NCBI RefSeq assembly: GCF_001425835.1
Contig: NZ_LMDP01000002.1
Location: 1,148,828-1,212,827 of the forward strand
Length of the DNA stretch: 64,000 bases
Source of the DNA: Afipia sp. Root123D2
Lineage (GTDB): Bacteria > Pseudomonadota > Alphaproteobacteria > Rhizobiales > Xanthobacteraceae
Reading direction: 5' to 3'
Shown here: piece after piece, positions 1 through 8,631 of the stretch
How the letters are laid out: the number at the start of each line of letters is the position of its first letter
Numbering within the stretch: position 1 is the stretch's first letter
The notes under the pieces: model-generated
The model's input: the letters and a program-made list of their open reading frames with translations, nothing else
Told to the model about the DNA's origin: nothing
Databases searched by the model: none
Translations under genes and position numbers: made by a program

Positions 1-644
1 TCGACATAACCGATCGAGTTCTTGGTCTGACCGATGTTGCCGGCAATGCCTTCGTTGCCCTTGGCGCCGACGCCGACCGGCCATTCAACCGCTGTGCCGG
101 AACCAACCTTGGTCTTCCACTCGGCGTTGGCCTTGGAAAGATAGTCGGTGAAATTAAAGGTGGTACCCGAACCGTCCGAGCGGCGGACCACCGTGATCGC
201 GGTCGACGGCAGCTTCACGTTCGGATTGAGCTTGGCGATGGCCGGATCGTCCCACTTGGTGATCTTGCCAAGATAGATGTCGCCGAGGACCTGACCGGAG
301 AACACCAGTTCGCCCGGCTTGATGCCGTCGAGATTCACAACCGGCACGATCGCACCCATCACCATCGGCCACTGCGCCAGACCTTCCTTGTCCAGCTTGT
401 CGGACTTGAGCGGCGCGTCGGTCGCACCGAACGTCACGGTCTTGGCCAGGATCTGCTTGATGCCGGCGCCCGAGCCGATCGACTGATAGTTCAGGCCGTT
501 ACCGGTCTCTTTTTTGTAGGCGTCCGCCCACTTCGAATAGATCGGGAAAGGAAAGGTGGCGCCCGCGCCGGTGATATCGGCGGCAAACGCCGAAGTCGAT
601 GCGGCGACCAGGCCGGCAACGACGGCTGCTTTGAGGAAATTCAT
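1..644 (-). CDS. pstS: Phosphate ABC transporter substrate-binding protein PstS (3' end outside window)
   Basis: Periplasmic phosphate receptor of the high-affinity PstSCAB importer. Only about 214 N-terminal residues are present and the frame runs open off the left edge. Residues 1-22 form a signal peptide ending AFA-A. The mature protein begins with the family signature [15 protein letters not shown], and [10 protein letters not shown] is the phosphate-binding loop region. The ATG at 642-644 is the only start that keeps the signal peptide. It is read leftward, downstream of phoR on the same strand, and the intervening gap carries a Pho box, so induction by phosphate starvation through PhoB is expected. 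The pstCAB-phoU-phoB genes probably lie beyond the left edge, which is inferred from the usual rhizobial order. Confidence 0.97.
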   Translation of the reverse strand, partial: MNFLKAAVVAGLVAASTSAFAADITGAGATFPFPIYSKWADAYKKETGNGLNYQSIGSGAGIKQILAKTVTFGATDAPLKSDKLDKEGLAQWPMVMGAIVPVVNLDGIKPGELVFSGQVLGDIYLGKITKWDDPAIAKLNPNVKLPSTAITVVRRSDGSGTTFNFTDYLSKANAEWKTKVGSGTAVEWPVGVGAKGNEGIAGNIGQTKNSIGYV

Positions 645-724
645 GGCTGTCTCCATCTGGTGAGCGAAGCGCTGGATGACGCCCGATCGCGCTCACGCCG
701 CCCGTTTAGGTGCGGTCGATGCTG

Positions 725-757
725 CTTTTATGAGAGTTTAGTGACAGTCAGATGACA
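725..757 (-). promoter_or_regulatory. Pho box: three 11-bp direct repeats upstream of pstS
   Basis: Read on the minus strand, the gap before pstS contains TGTCATCTGAC, TGTCACTAAAC and TCTCATAAAAG end to end, each 11 bp. This is the spacing of PhoB half-sites (CTGTCAT-like heptamer plus a 4-bp AT-rich spacer). The block ends about 80 bases before the pstS start. Expected role: PhoB~P activation of pstS under phosphate limitation. Confidence 0.85.
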
Positions 758-785
758 CGAATAAGAGACTGAAAATACTTCGCTT

Positions 786-2087
786 TCAGCCTTCCACAAT
801 CGCCTTCGGCTGGGGAAAACAGGCGGTGAAGGTCGCGCCCTTGCCGGCAACGCTTTCGATGATCAAACGTCCGCCGTGCCGGTTGGCGATATGCTTCACC
901 AGCGCGAGGCCCAGACCGGTGCCGCCTTGTGCACGGCTGTCGCCGACATCGACGCGATAGAACCGCTCCGTCAGGCGCGGCAAATGCTCGGGCGCGATGC
1001 CCGGACCAAAGTCGCGCACCGAGAACCGGACTTCGGGCGCGCCCTCAGCGTTCGCGGCGCTGGTCAGCGACACAATCACCCGCCCGCCTGATGCCCCGTA
1101 TTTGAGCCCGTTCTCCACGAGGTTTTCGAACAGGCGCAGCAACTCTTCACTGTCTCCGGCGATGATCACCGGAGACGCAGGAAGATCGGTTTCGATCGTC
1201 ACCTGCCGCTCACCCGCCAGCGGCTCCAACCCGTCCACGACCTGGCGCAGAAGCGGAACGACATCGATCTGCGTACTCGGACGAACGTGAGCACTCAGTT
1301 CGACCCGCGACAGCGACAACAGATCGTCGATCAACCGCGCCATCCGCGATGCCTGCGCATGCATGATGCCGAGAAAGCGCTCGCGCGCCTTGGCGTCGTC
1401 GCGCGCCGGGCCCTGCAAGGTATCGATGAAGCCGGACAGTGCCGCCAGCGGCGTGCGCAGTTCATGGCTGGCATTGGCGACGAAGTCGACGCGCATTTCC
1501 TCGACACGACGCAACGGCGTCTGGTCATGAAAGGTCATCAGGAAACAGTTGTCGGCGCCGCCAAACTCTGTCGGCACCGCAACCGGCGTGACAATCAACT
1601 CCATCCAGCGTTCGACCGGCCCGCGATCGACGAAGGTCGCGCGCTGGCTTTGGCTGGTTGCGATCGCCTCGCGCAGGGCTGCGATAATCTCGGGCGAGCG
1701 CAGGGCGAACAGCGCAAGCTCGTTGCGCCGCAGGGCGGGCGCAAGTTGCGCGGCCGCCGGATTGATATGAAGCACACGGCCGACACGATCGAGCAGCACC
1801 GCCGGATCGGGCATGCCGGCGACAATCGACCGGACCGCCGCGCCTTCCACCGATCTCAAATTCGTTTCGCCATCCCGCGTGGCCGCAGCGCGGCTCAGTT
1901 GCAGCGGCACCAGAGCCGCGACCGCGATGCACAGGAAGACCAGCAAGGCGCGCGCTGGCGCAACGTCGCCGAGAATCACGAGCGACAGCAGCGAAACGGC
2001 CGCCGCCAGCAATACAAGGCCTGAACGCCGCAACCGGTCCGACAACGGCGCTGGAGCCTCATGCGACGAGGGAGCATTGATGACCAT
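786..2087 (-). CDS. phoR: Phosphate-regulon sensor histidine kinase PhoR
   Basis: Membrane sensor kinase of 433 residues that would phosphorylate PhoB. Two hydrophobic segments (about 22-40 and 46-64) are followed by a PAS-like domain (about 85-190). The H-box is NASHELRTPL with His208. After it come the N-box (FENLVENGLKYG), the G1 region (DFGPGIAPEHL), the F-box region (LTERFYRVD) and the G2 box (GGTGLGLALVKHI). The short N-terminus with two membrane helices, a PAS domain and no large periplasmic domain is the PhoR pattern. It stands directly upstream of pstS on the same strand. A paralogous kinase of another system is possible but unlikely in this position. Confidence 0.92.
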   Translation of the reverse strand: MVINAPSSHEAPAPLSDRLRRSGLVLLAAAVSLLSLVILGDVAPARALLVFLCIAVAALVPLQLSRAAATRDGETNLRSVEGAAVRSIVAGMPDPAVLLDRVGRVLHINPAAAQLAPALRRNELALFALRSPEIIAALREAIATSQSQRATFVDRGPVERWMELIVTPVAVPTEFGGADNCFLMTFHDQTPLRRVEEMRVDFVANASHELRTPLAALSGFIDTLQGPARDDAKARERFLGIMHAQASRMARLIDDLLSLSRVELSAHVRPSTQIDVVPLLRQVVDGLEPLAGERQVTIETDLPASPVIIAGDSEELLRLFENLVENGLKYGASGGRVIVSLTSAANAEGAPEVRFSVRDFGPGIAPEHLPRLTERFYRVDVGDSRAQGGTGLGLALVKHIANRHGGRLIIESVAGKGATFTACFPQPKAIVEG

Positions 2088-2139
2088 GAGACCGTCTATC
2101 TCCTGCCTGAGGCCCGATGAAAGCGCGTGCTCGCCGAGG

Positions 2140-3156
2140 TCAGGGCGATTCCGGCTTCGACCCCTCGTGCAGCGTAACCGGCGCGCCGCGGGCCCGGACG
2201 CTGAGAATGATCTCCCGAAGCGTCAACAGAATGACCGAGATTACGAACGGCACAAGATAATACAGGATGCGAAACAGCAGCATTCCCGCCAACAGTTCTT
2301 CCTTGTCGAACTGGAAAAGCCCGACCAGCATCGCCGCGTCGAATACGCCGAGACCGCCGGGCGAATGACTGGCAAACCCCAGCAGCGTCGCGGATACGAA
2401 GATAACCGCAACAATGACGAAGCCGACATGCGGTTCGTCCGGCACCAGAATGTACATCGCCAGCGCGCAAAAACCGAGGTCGACAATTCCGATCAGGATC
2501 TGCAGCAGCGTCAGCGGACCTCCGGGCAGACCGACGGTCCAGTTACCACGACCGACCCGGCGCGGACCGGCCCAGACCCAGACCACATAGGCCACCAGCA
2601 GGCAGATGACGCCCAGGGCAGCGAGCCTGTTAAGCCACGCCGGAAGCTGGTCGATCGATGAGGCCGCCTCCGGGTGATAGGCAACACCGAGACCGAGCAC
2701 AGCGGCATTGCCAAGCCAGAAGGTGAGGCCCGCCAGAAAGCACACTTTTGCGACGTCGATGCCGGTCAGTCCCCAAGCGGAATACACCCGGTAACGCACT
2801 GCGCCGCCGGTAAAGACGCTGGCGCCGACATTGTGTCCAATCGAATAGCTGGTAAATCCGGCGAACGCGGCGATGCGGTACGGCACATCAGGTCGGCCGA
2901 TCGCACGGAGCGCGAACAGATCGTAGAATGTCAGTGTGAAATAGCCCGCCGCGACGCAGAGACCCGCGAGCAGAACGGTCCGCATATCGGTCCCACGCAA
3001 CGCCTCCAGCAGGTCGTCGAGATCGATATCCTGAAGCATGTGGTAGAGGATGTAACAGGCAACCGCGATGATCGTGACGCTGGTCGCGACGCCGAGCTTG
3101 TGCAGGATCTGACTGTCGCGCAGCACCGCGATGGCCCTGCGTAGCGATTCTGGCAT
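2140..3156 (-). CDS. YbhN/UPF0104-family integral membrane protein (LPG synthase transmembrane-like)
   Basis: Polytopic inner-membrane protein of 338 residues with about eight hydrophobic segments. It resembles the flippase/transmembrane half of lysylphosphatidylglycerol synthases (COG0392). Family-typical stretches are SIGHNVGASVFTGGAVRYR near residue 108 and ASHSPGGLGVFDAAML near residue 255. It lacks the cytoplasmic aminoacyl-transferase domain of full MprF, so lysyl transfer is not expected. It ends about 50 bases before phoR on the same strand and could be co-transcribed with it. The exact substrate is unknown. Confidence 0.8.
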   Translation of the reverse strand: MPESLRRAIAVLRDSQILHKLGVATSVTIIAVACYILYHMLQDIDLDDLLEALRGTDMRTVLLAGLCVAAGYFTLTFYDLFALRAIGRPDVPYRIAAFAGFTSYSIGHNVGASVFTGGAVRYRVYSAWGLTGIDVAKVCFLAGLTFWLGNAAVLGLGVAYHPEAASSIDQLPAWLNRLAALGVICLLVAYVVWVWAGPRRVGRGNWTVGLPGGPLTLLQILIGIVDLGFCALAMYILVPDEPHVGFVIVAVIFVSATLLGFASHSPGGLGVFDAAMLVGLFQFDKEELLAGMLLFRILYYLVPFVISVILLTLREIILSVRARGAPVTLHEGSKPESP

Positions 3157-3182
3157 TCCATCCTCGAGTTCAGCCAGTTGCG

Positions 3183-3197
3183 GCTAGGTTTCCTAGC
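3183..3197. other. Small inverted repeat upstream of the YbhN-like gene
   Basis: GCTAGG-TTT-CCTAGC is a perfect 6-bp-arm dyad about 27 bases upstream of the ATG at 3156. It is either a small hairpin in the leader or an operator. The rest of 3157-3344 shows nothing I recognise. Confidence 0.3.
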
Positions 3198-3344
3198 AGA
3201 CCCGCCGGTCGACGGCGAGAGCACGAACCTTAAATTCCAGCGTTTTCGGTGACTTGGCTTGATGATTTGAAGCCGCTGCCGCGACGTCAACGGGATTGTG
3301 ACGGAAAGCCGCGCCGCCCGGACAACCTCGCCATGCCGGGCGCG

Positions 3345-3644
3345 TCAAGCTGGCGGCGTCGGCCGGGACACAACCTGATGCCGCAGCCACGAGCCGACGA
3401 AGCAGCCAGCCAGATAGGCCGTCAGCATGAACAGCCCAAGATCGAGCCAGTAGCCCGGACGGCCAGGCAAGAGCCGCGACAGCGACACCACGATCAGCAC
3501 CATCAGGATCACGCCGGTACGCTGGAGTGCTGTACGCGAAAGCCCCTTGCCGCGATGCACCACCGCGATCCAGCCCATGGCGAGCCCGAGCAGCGCTGCT
3601 CCCAGCAACCAGCCCCAATTGAATGTCGCAAGATACATCATCAC
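3345..3644 (-). CDS. Small integral membrane protein of unknown function
   Basis: A 99-residue hydrophobic protein with three predicted membrane segments (about 7-26, 43-60 and 66-88) and a short basic C-terminus. I do not recognise a named family. Its start overlaps the stop of the OmpA-like gene (ATGA-type overlap at 3641-3644), so the two are probably translationally coupled. This suggests that they act together at the envelope. Confidence 0.65.
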   Translation of the reverse strand: MMMYLATFNWGWLLGAALLGLAMGWIAVVHRGKGLSRTALQRTGVILMVLIVVSLSRLLPGRPGYWLDLGLFMLTAYLAGCFVGSWLRHQVVSRPTPPA

Positions 3645-5035
3645 TTCACCACGAAATCGATGCGGCGGTTTCTGGCTTTGCCTTCGTCGGTATCATTGGC
3701 CGCGACCGGCTGCGTGCTGCCGTAGCCGACAGCGGTCACGCGGCTCGCAGGCAAGCCGGCCTTGATGAGATACTCCGCGACGGCCTGAGCGCGCTTTTCC
3801 GAGAGAGCCAGGTTACCGGCCGCATCGCCGTCACTGTCAGTGTGTCCCGCGACTTCAATGTCGGCGGCCGGGCAACGCATCGCCGCTTCGATCAGCCGAT
3901 CCAGAAGCCCCTTGGAGTCCGGATCGATGGTCGCATGGCCGGATTCGAACCTGATTTTGCCCTTGCCCAACAGTTCGAAGAACAACTGCTGACAAACGGT
4001 AGGATCCACCGGGCTTGAGCCGGGCTTGACCGAAATCTCCGCGTGCGGTTTCCAGTTTTGCGGCAGCGCGGTCGCGAGACTGGCGCGAACCTGTTCAGCG
4101 GCTCGCGCATAGAGCGCATCCCCGGAGAGTTTCACCTCGCGGTCGGAGATCATGAGGGCACCCGTTGACAGGCGCGACAGATCACCCAGCGCAGCGATCG
4201 CCGCGTCTGCGAAACCCTTCGGCGCACCAACGCTGGCCTTGAGATTGTCGACGATCTTGTCGCTGAAGAACTTGCGTGTCGCTGCTGCAACGATGGCCGC
4301 GTGAATGGTGTTATCAGGAACGTAGCCTGACAAGGTGAGCGTTGCCGTCACCGGATCCTTGTTGGCCTGGAAGACATAGGGCGGCGCCGTGATTGCGTTT
4401 TCCGCGACCGAGTAACCTTCCGGCAAATTCCGCAGCGCCGCTGCGATGGCCTCACGGCCGCCCAGTTCACGTGCCGTGCCCGACAGGCTGACCTTGGTAT
4501 CGGATAACGTGATCTTGCCATCCTTGAGCCTGGCAACCAGGTCGATCAGCAGGAGGGCGACGGCATCGAAACGGGGCGGCGCTCCGCGGGACAGGATCAT
4601 CTTGTCGGCGATCTCGGTGCCGCTCGCGGAGTTGCGCGCGGCTTCCAGAAGCCGCGCCTTGATCGCCGGCAGTGGCGCGCTGCCGCCCAAAGTGATCCTG
4701 ATGACATCGCGCTCGGCCGACCAGACGAACGGCTTGGCCTCCGGGATCAGACGTGTCTGGTCGCGGACAAGACGGACACCCTCGACCGCCTCAACCTGCG
4801 ACACCGCGCTGCGCCGGCCTTGCTCGGAAAAGGCATCCGCTGCAAACAGGACATCCCGGCCCGCGACCTCGATGTGGGTCTTGTCCAGAACGGTATCCTT
4901 AAGCGCCGCGACGGCGCGGCCGGCGAGATCATTCTCCACCGGCAAGGTACTGGTCCAGACAGCAGCGGCCCAGAGAATGGCCAGCGGAATGACTCCCGGC
5001 CACCATTTACGGACCCAACTCCAAAAATCGCTCAT
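3641..5035 (-). CDS. OmpA-family protein with N-terminal membrane anchor and BON-like repeats
   Basis: Envelope protein of 464 residues. It has one N-terminal hydrophobic anchor (about 12-30) and no cleavable signal peptide. A long middle region (about 35-345) looks like repeated BON-type alpha/beta units. Examples are segments beginning DKTHIEVAGRDVLF and ATLTLSGYVPDNTIHAAI. The C-terminal OmpA/MotB peptidoglycan-binding domain has IEVAGHTDSDGDAAGN and LSEKRAQAVAEYLIKAGL, then the terminal RNRRIDFVVK. The layout recalls mycobacterial ArfA-like anchored OmpA proteins rather than porin-type OmpA, since there is no N-terminal beta barrel. It is coupled to the downstream 99-residue membrane protein. 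A role linking inner membrane and cell wall is inferred. Confidence 0.82.
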   Translation of the reverse strand: MSDFWSWVRKWWPGVIPLAILWAAAVWTSTLPVENDLAGRAVAALKDTVLDKTHIEVAGRDVLFAADAFSEQGRRSAVSQVEAVEGVRLVRDQTRLIPEAKPFVWSAERDVIRITLGGSAPLPAIKARLLEAARNSASGTEIADKMILSRGAPPRFDAVALLLIDLVARLKDGKITLSDTKVSLSGTARELGGREAIAAALRNLPEGYSVAENAITAPPYVFQANKDPVTATLTLSGYVPDNTIHAAIVAAATRKFFSDKIVDNLKASVGAPKGFADAAIAALGDLSRLSTGALMISDREVKLSGDALYARAAEQVRASLATALPQNWKPHAEISVKPGSSPVDPTVCQQLFFELLGKGKIRFESGHATIDPDSKGLLDRLIEAAMRCPAADIEVAGHTDSDGDAAGNLALSEKRAQAVAEYLIKAGLPASRVTAVGYGSTQPVAANDTDEGKARNRRIDFVVK

Positions 5036-5198
5036 TCTGAACCTTTGCGTGTCGGGACAGAGAAAACAAACCCTTCCCTGAGTGTCAATTTAGAAATGAC
5101 AGCGGATATTCCAGCTTTTGCAGGCCCGTCGCGAATAACCGTTTGTTCAGCCGTTTCTGTCAAAAAAACCGTTTCACAGGCCATGGCCGGGCTTCTCG

Positions 5199-6257
5199 AT
5201 GAAACGACTGCGCAACGCGGTGATACGCGCCGGACTGGATGCACTTTACGTCACCGGTGCGCACCACATTCTACGCCCGGCCCTTGGCGGCGTCGGCATG
5301 ATCTTCATGCTGCATCGTGTCCGCCCACCGACCGGCGACGCATTCCAGCCCAACCGCCACCTCGAAATCACGCCCGATTTTTTGCGTACGACACTTGAGC
5401 ACCTCCGCGAACAGCGGATCGACATCGTAACCATGGACGACGTCCACCGCCGGATGATCAAGGGAGATTTTACCCGCCGCTTCGCCTGTTTCACCTTCGA
5501 CGACGGCTATCGCGACAACCGCGACCATGCGCTGCCGGTGATGCGCGAATTCGATGCACCGCTCACGGTCTATGTCGCAAGCGACTTCGCGCAAGGCACA
5601 GGACGGCTGTGGTGGGTCGCGCTGGAAATGGCGGTCGCCGCGCGTGACGTTCTCGAACTGACGCTCGACGGCAACCAGGTTCGCCTCGACGCAACGACGG
5701 CCGACGCCAAGCAAATCGCGTTTAACCGGATTCACGACTGGCTGCGGCGCCTGCCGACCGATAGCCACGTGCAGGACGAGGTCGGCAAACTTTGCGCGCA
5801 ATCGGGCATCGATGACGCGACGATCAGTCGCGACCTTTGCATGTCATGGGACGAACTCAGGCCGTTCGCCGAGGACCCGCTGGTGACCATCGGCGCTCAC
5901 ACCGTCAGCCATTGCAATCTGGCCCATGCCCGCGACGATATCGCGCGGCAGGAGATAGCGCTCAGCCGCGACCGGATCGAAGCGGCATTGCAGCGGCCGG
6001 TGCAACACTTCGCCTATCCTTACGGCGACAAAGCCTCGGCTACGGCCCGGGAATTCGAGACCACGCGGTCGCTCGGCTTCGCCACCGCTGTCACCACGCG
6101 GCCGGGAATGATTTTCACGGATCATGCCGGCCACCTCACCGCGCTGCCGCGCATCTCGCTGAACGGCAATTACCAAAGCGAACGATTTCTGCCGGTGCTC
6201 ACCTCCGGCGCCGCGACTGCGATGTGGAATCGCCTGCGCCGCATCAATGTCGCTTGA
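5199..6257 (+). CDS. Polysaccharide deacetylase family protein (CE4/NodB-like)
   Basis: A 352-residue protein expected to remove acetyl groups from an N- or O-acetylated glycan. The NodB motif CFTFDDGYRDNR (about 96-107) gives the metal- and base-providing aspartates. GAHTVSHCNLA (about 231-241) supplies the H-x3-H zinc ligands, and HFAYPYGD is the third conserved motif. No signal peptide is evident, which fits cytoplasmic glycan-biosynthesis members. The ATG at 5199 was chosen because the preceding 160 bases are an untranslated gap after the divergent OmpA-like gene. It is followed by palindromes and then the SDR gene. Confidence 0.87.
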   Translation: MKRLRNAVIRAGLDALYVTGAHHILRPALGGVGMIFMLHRVRPPTGDAFQPNRHLEITPDFLRTTLEHLREQRIDIVTMDDVHRRMIKGDFTRRFACFTFDDGYRDNRDHALPVMREFDAPLTVYVASDFAQGTGRLWWVALEMAVAARDVLELTLDGNQVRLDATTADAKQIAFNRIHDWLRRLPTDSHVQDEVGKLCAQSGIDDATISRDLCMSWDELRPFAEDPLVTIGAHTVSHCNLAHARDDIARQEIALSRDRIEAALQRPVQHFAYPYGDKASATAREFETTRSLGFATAVTTRPGMIFTDHAGHLTALPRISLNGNYQSERFLPVLTSGAATAMWNRLRRINVA

Positions 6258-6260
6258 GGC

Positions 6261-6277
6261 TGCCGTTTAAAACGGCA
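6261..6277. other. Perfect inverted repeat after the deacetylase stop
   Basis: TGCCGTTTAAAACGGCA has 8-bp arms around one central base and begins four bases after the stop codon. It has no T-run, so it could be an operator or an RNA-stabilising hairpin instead of a terminator. Confidence 0.4.
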
Positions 6278-6303
6278 TATCGTCTCGAGTATATCATATG
6301 TCT

Positions 6304-6331
6304 GATCTGTCGGTCCGGCAGATCGCCTTTT
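6304..6331 (+). terminator. Stem-loop with T-rich tail between deacetylase and SDR genes
   Basis: Arms GATCTGTCGG and CCGGCAGATC pair (one G-T pair) around a single T, followed by GCCTTTTCTT. This fits a weak intrinsic terminator for the deacetylase transcript. The very tight loop makes a DNA-level operator equally possible. Confidence 0.4.
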
Positions 6332-6384
6332 CTTGACTCGCTCCAGCGTCGAAGGCCAAATGCGGCCAACTGATTGGAGGGACT

Positions 6385-7188
6385 ATGTTCAAGGATCTGT
6401 TTTCGCTGAAAGGTCGCGTCGCGCTCGTCACCGGCGGCTCACGCGGCATCGGCAAGATGATCGCCGGCGGGTTTCTCGCGCAGGGCGCAGCCAAGGTTTA
6501 CATCACCGCGCGCAAGGCCGGTCCCTGCGAAGCCACAGCCAAGGAATTGACCGCCGCCTATGACGGCGAGTGTATCGCGATCCCGATCGACATTTCGACC
6601 GTGGCCGGTTGCGAAAAGCTGGCGTCGGAGATCATGAAGCGCGAGCCGAAGCTCGACATTCTGGTCAACAATGCCGGCGCCGCATGGGGTGCCGCGTTCG
6701 ACGAATTCCCGGAGAACGGCTGGGACAAGGTGATGAACCTCAACGTCAAGTCGCTGTTCTTTCTCACCAAGGCGCTGGCCAAGCCGCTGCGCGCCGCGGC
6801 AACGAAGGAAAAGCCCGGCAAGGTCATCAACATCGCCTCCATCGACGGCATGTCCGTCAATCCGCTTGAGACCTATTCCTATCAGGCGAGCAAGGCCGCG
6901 GTGATCCATCTGACGCGGCGCATGGCGGCGAAGCTGATTAAGGACAACATCAACGTCACTGCGATCTGCCCCGGCGCGTTCGAGTCTGACATGAACACGG
7001 CGGCGCGCGACCACGGCGACACGGTGGCGAAGGCGATCCCGTCGAAGCGTATCGGCACCCCGGAAGACATGGCGGGAATTGCGATCTATCTTGCGTCCCG
7101 CGCCGGCGACTATGTGGTCGGCAATTCCATCGCGGTGGACGGCGGCATTGTCTACGCGAACCTCAGCCTGCCGGTGGCCGGCGAGTAG
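6385..7188 (+). CDS. SDR-family NAD(P)-dependent oxidoreductase
   Basis: Classical short-chain dehydrogenase of 267 residues. Residues about 14-22 hold the cofactor loop TGGSRGIGK, and LVNNAGAAWG is the NNAG motif. The catalytic serine lies in INIASIDG, and YSYQASKAA gives the YxxxK pair. The C-terminal part reads VVGNSIAVDGGI as in fatty-acid-type SDRs. The start has a good ribosome site (GGAGGGACT before ATG). It converges on boxA with terminator-like palindromes between them, so it is a separate transcript. Members of this family act on 3-oxoacyl or alcohol substrates, but I cannot name the substrate. A link to aromatic degradation is only positional. Confidence 0.88.
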   Translation: MFKDLFSLKGRVALVTGGSRGIGKMIAGGFLAQGAAKVYITARKAGPCEATAKELTAAYDGECIAIPIDISTVAGCEKLASEIMKREPKLDILVNNAGAAWGAAFDEFPENGWDKVMNLNVKSLFFLTKALAKPLRAAATKEKPGKVINIASIDGMSVNPLETYSYQASKAAVIHLTRRMAAKLIKDNINVTAICPGAFESDMNTAARDHGDTVAKAIPSKRIGTPEDMAGIAIYLASRAGDYVVGNSIAVDGGIVYANLSLPVAGE

Positions 7189-7210
7189 TTCCGCTTACAA
7201 TCATTGAATG

Positions 7211-7252
7211 TCACGGCCGGATTTAATCCGGCCGTGAGCTTCTCGCGAGAAG
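7211..7252. terminator. Palindromes between convergent SDR and boxA genes
   Basis: A hairpin with 12-bp arms (TCACGGCCGGAT, loop TTA, ATCCGGCCGTGA) occupies 7211-7237. The perfect palindrome CTTCTCGCGAGAAG follows at 7239-7252. A third imperfect dyad runs into the boxA stop (7289-7320). Their place between two convergent genes suggests bidirectional transcription termination, although no long T-run is present. Confidence 0.55.
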
Positions 7253-7315
7253 TTCAATGGAGACGGGAGTGAGGCCCGCCTCTGACAGATTGAGATTGGC
7301 GACGTACGCCAGATC

Positions 7316-8512
7316 TCAATACGTCTCGACGTGGTAGCGCCCGCTTTCGCGCATCGTCGCTTTCATCGAGGCCCAGTTGATCGAGGCGCCACGGCAAGTA
7401 TCGGCGAACGCTTCATCGACGCCGCTCTCCATGCCTTTCAGGCCGCAGATATAGACGTGGGTCCGGGTGTCGTTGAGCAGCGACGCGATCTGCGCGGCTT
7501 CGGCGCGTATCCGGTCCTGGACATACACGCGCGGTTCGCCCGGCACGCGCGAATAGCAGAAATACTTCCCGAGCAGCTTTTCGGGCACCTTCTGCAACGG
7601 CCCGAAATACGGCAGCTCCTCCGGGCGGCGCGCACCGAAGAACAGCAACAGCCGACCCGGCGCATCGGGCATCGCACGGCGGCGGCGCTCGGTGAAACCG
7701 CGAAACGGCGCCGAGCCAGTACCGGTGCAGATCATGATGATGTTGGCGGCAGGATCGTCCGGCATCAGGAACGTTGCACCGAACGGACCCGTCACCTGAA
7801 GCCTGGCGCCGCGCGGCAAGTCGCAGAGATAGTTCGAGCAGACGCCGTTGTCCTCGCGCTTCACGGTCAACGCAAGGTTGTTGGTGTTCGGCTTCTCGCC
7901 GTCGCGTGAACTCGCAACAGAATAGAGCCGCGGAAGATGCGGCTTGCCGTCGGCGCCCATGCCCGGCGCGACGATGCCGATGCTCTGGCCTTCGAGAATC
8001 GGAAACCGCTGGTCGCCGAAATCAAGAATGATATGGCGCACATCCGAATCCGCGGCCGCATCCGTCAGGCGGAAATTTCCCGTGACGGTGGCGGTTGCAG
8101 TCTTGTTGCTGTTGTAGAGATTGACCGTCGGCTTGCTCGCGGAATGAGGAGCGACCGGCTTGCCGCCGAGGCCCTTGCGGGCTTCTTCGAGAAGTCTGGA
8201 GACATCGTCTTCCAGTGCTTCGACCGTGGTATCGCCACCGGACTCCGCAACGATTTCTTCCTGAGGTGGAAGATCGCTCCAGGAAAACTGCTCCTCAAGG
8301 GAGTACGGTTTCGCGACAACGCGCCAGTTGTCGATCGAACCGGTCGGACAAGGCGAGATACAGTCCATGCAGTGATTGCAGATCGTCGCGTCGACAACAT
8401 AGTTGTTGCCGTCGTGCGTCACCGCATCGACGGGACATGTTTCTTCGCAGGTATTACAGCGAATACATATCTCGGGGTCGATCAGGTGTTGCTTAAGGAC
8501 GGCTGCTGTCAT
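7316..8512 (-). CDS. boxA: Benzoyl-CoA epoxidase reductase component BoxA
   Basis: NADPH-dependent iron-sulfur flavoprotein (398 residues) that feeds electrons to BoxB for 2,3-epoxidation of benzoyl-CoA. Two 4Fe-4S clusters sit at the N-terminus (C16-x2-C19-x2-C22-x3-C26 and C45-x2-C48-x2-C51-x3-C55). A ferredoxin-NADP reductase module follows: RLYSVASSRDGE for FAD, then MICTGTGSAPFRGF for NADPH, then YICGLKGMESGVDEAF. The open frame extends to 8608, but that extra part is palindromic repeat DNA, so the ATG at 8510-8512 (MTAAVLKQHLIDPE) is taken as the start. It is last in the leftward bclA-hydrolase-boxC-boxB-boxA run. Confidence 0.95.
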   Translation of the reverse strand: MTAAVLKQHLIDPEICIRCNTCEETCPVDAVTHDGNNYVVDATICNHCMDCISPCPTGSIDNWRVVAKPYSLEEQFSWSDLPPQEEIVAESGGDTTVEALEDDVSRLLEEARKGLGGKPVAPHSASKPTVNLYNSNKTATATVTGNFRLTDAAADSDVRHIILDFGDQRFPILEGQSIGIVAPGMGADGKPHLPRLYSVASSRDGEKPNTNNLALTVKREDNGVCSNYLCDLPRGARLQVTGPFGATFLMPDDPAANIIMICTGTGSAPFRGFTERRRRAMPDAPGRLLLFFGARRPEELPYFGPLQKVPEKLLGKYFCYSRVPGEPRVYVQDRIRAEAAQIASLLNDTRTHVYICGLKGMESGVDEAFADTCRGASINWASMKATMRESGRYHVETY

Positions 8513-8541
8513 GCGACAAACCCAGATATATTTTGGATCGC

Positions 8542-8621
8542 CATCACCGGATTTGTCCCGGTGATCCACTCCTTCCTTCGGGCAAGGAGGCGTGGATGGC
8601 CGGATCAAGTCCGGCCATGAC
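8542..8621. repeat. Intergenic palindromic repeat between boxB and boxA
   Basis: Two hairpin units (ATCACCGGATTTGTCCCGGTGAT type and ATGGCCGG...CCGGCCAT type) fill the boxB-boxA gap and run into the open frame ahead of the boxA start. It belongs to the same family as the elements near 15.9, 19.5, 23.1, 35.1, 36.6, 40.7 and 52.8 kb. In mRNA it could act as a processing or stability hairpin within the box operon. Confidence 0.75.
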
Positions 8622-8631
8622 AGTTTGAGTC

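Noticed and set aside
8513-8608. N-terminal extension of BoxA to an upstream start
   Set aside because: The extension is translated palindromic repeat DNA and BoxA homology begins at MTAAVLKQHL.
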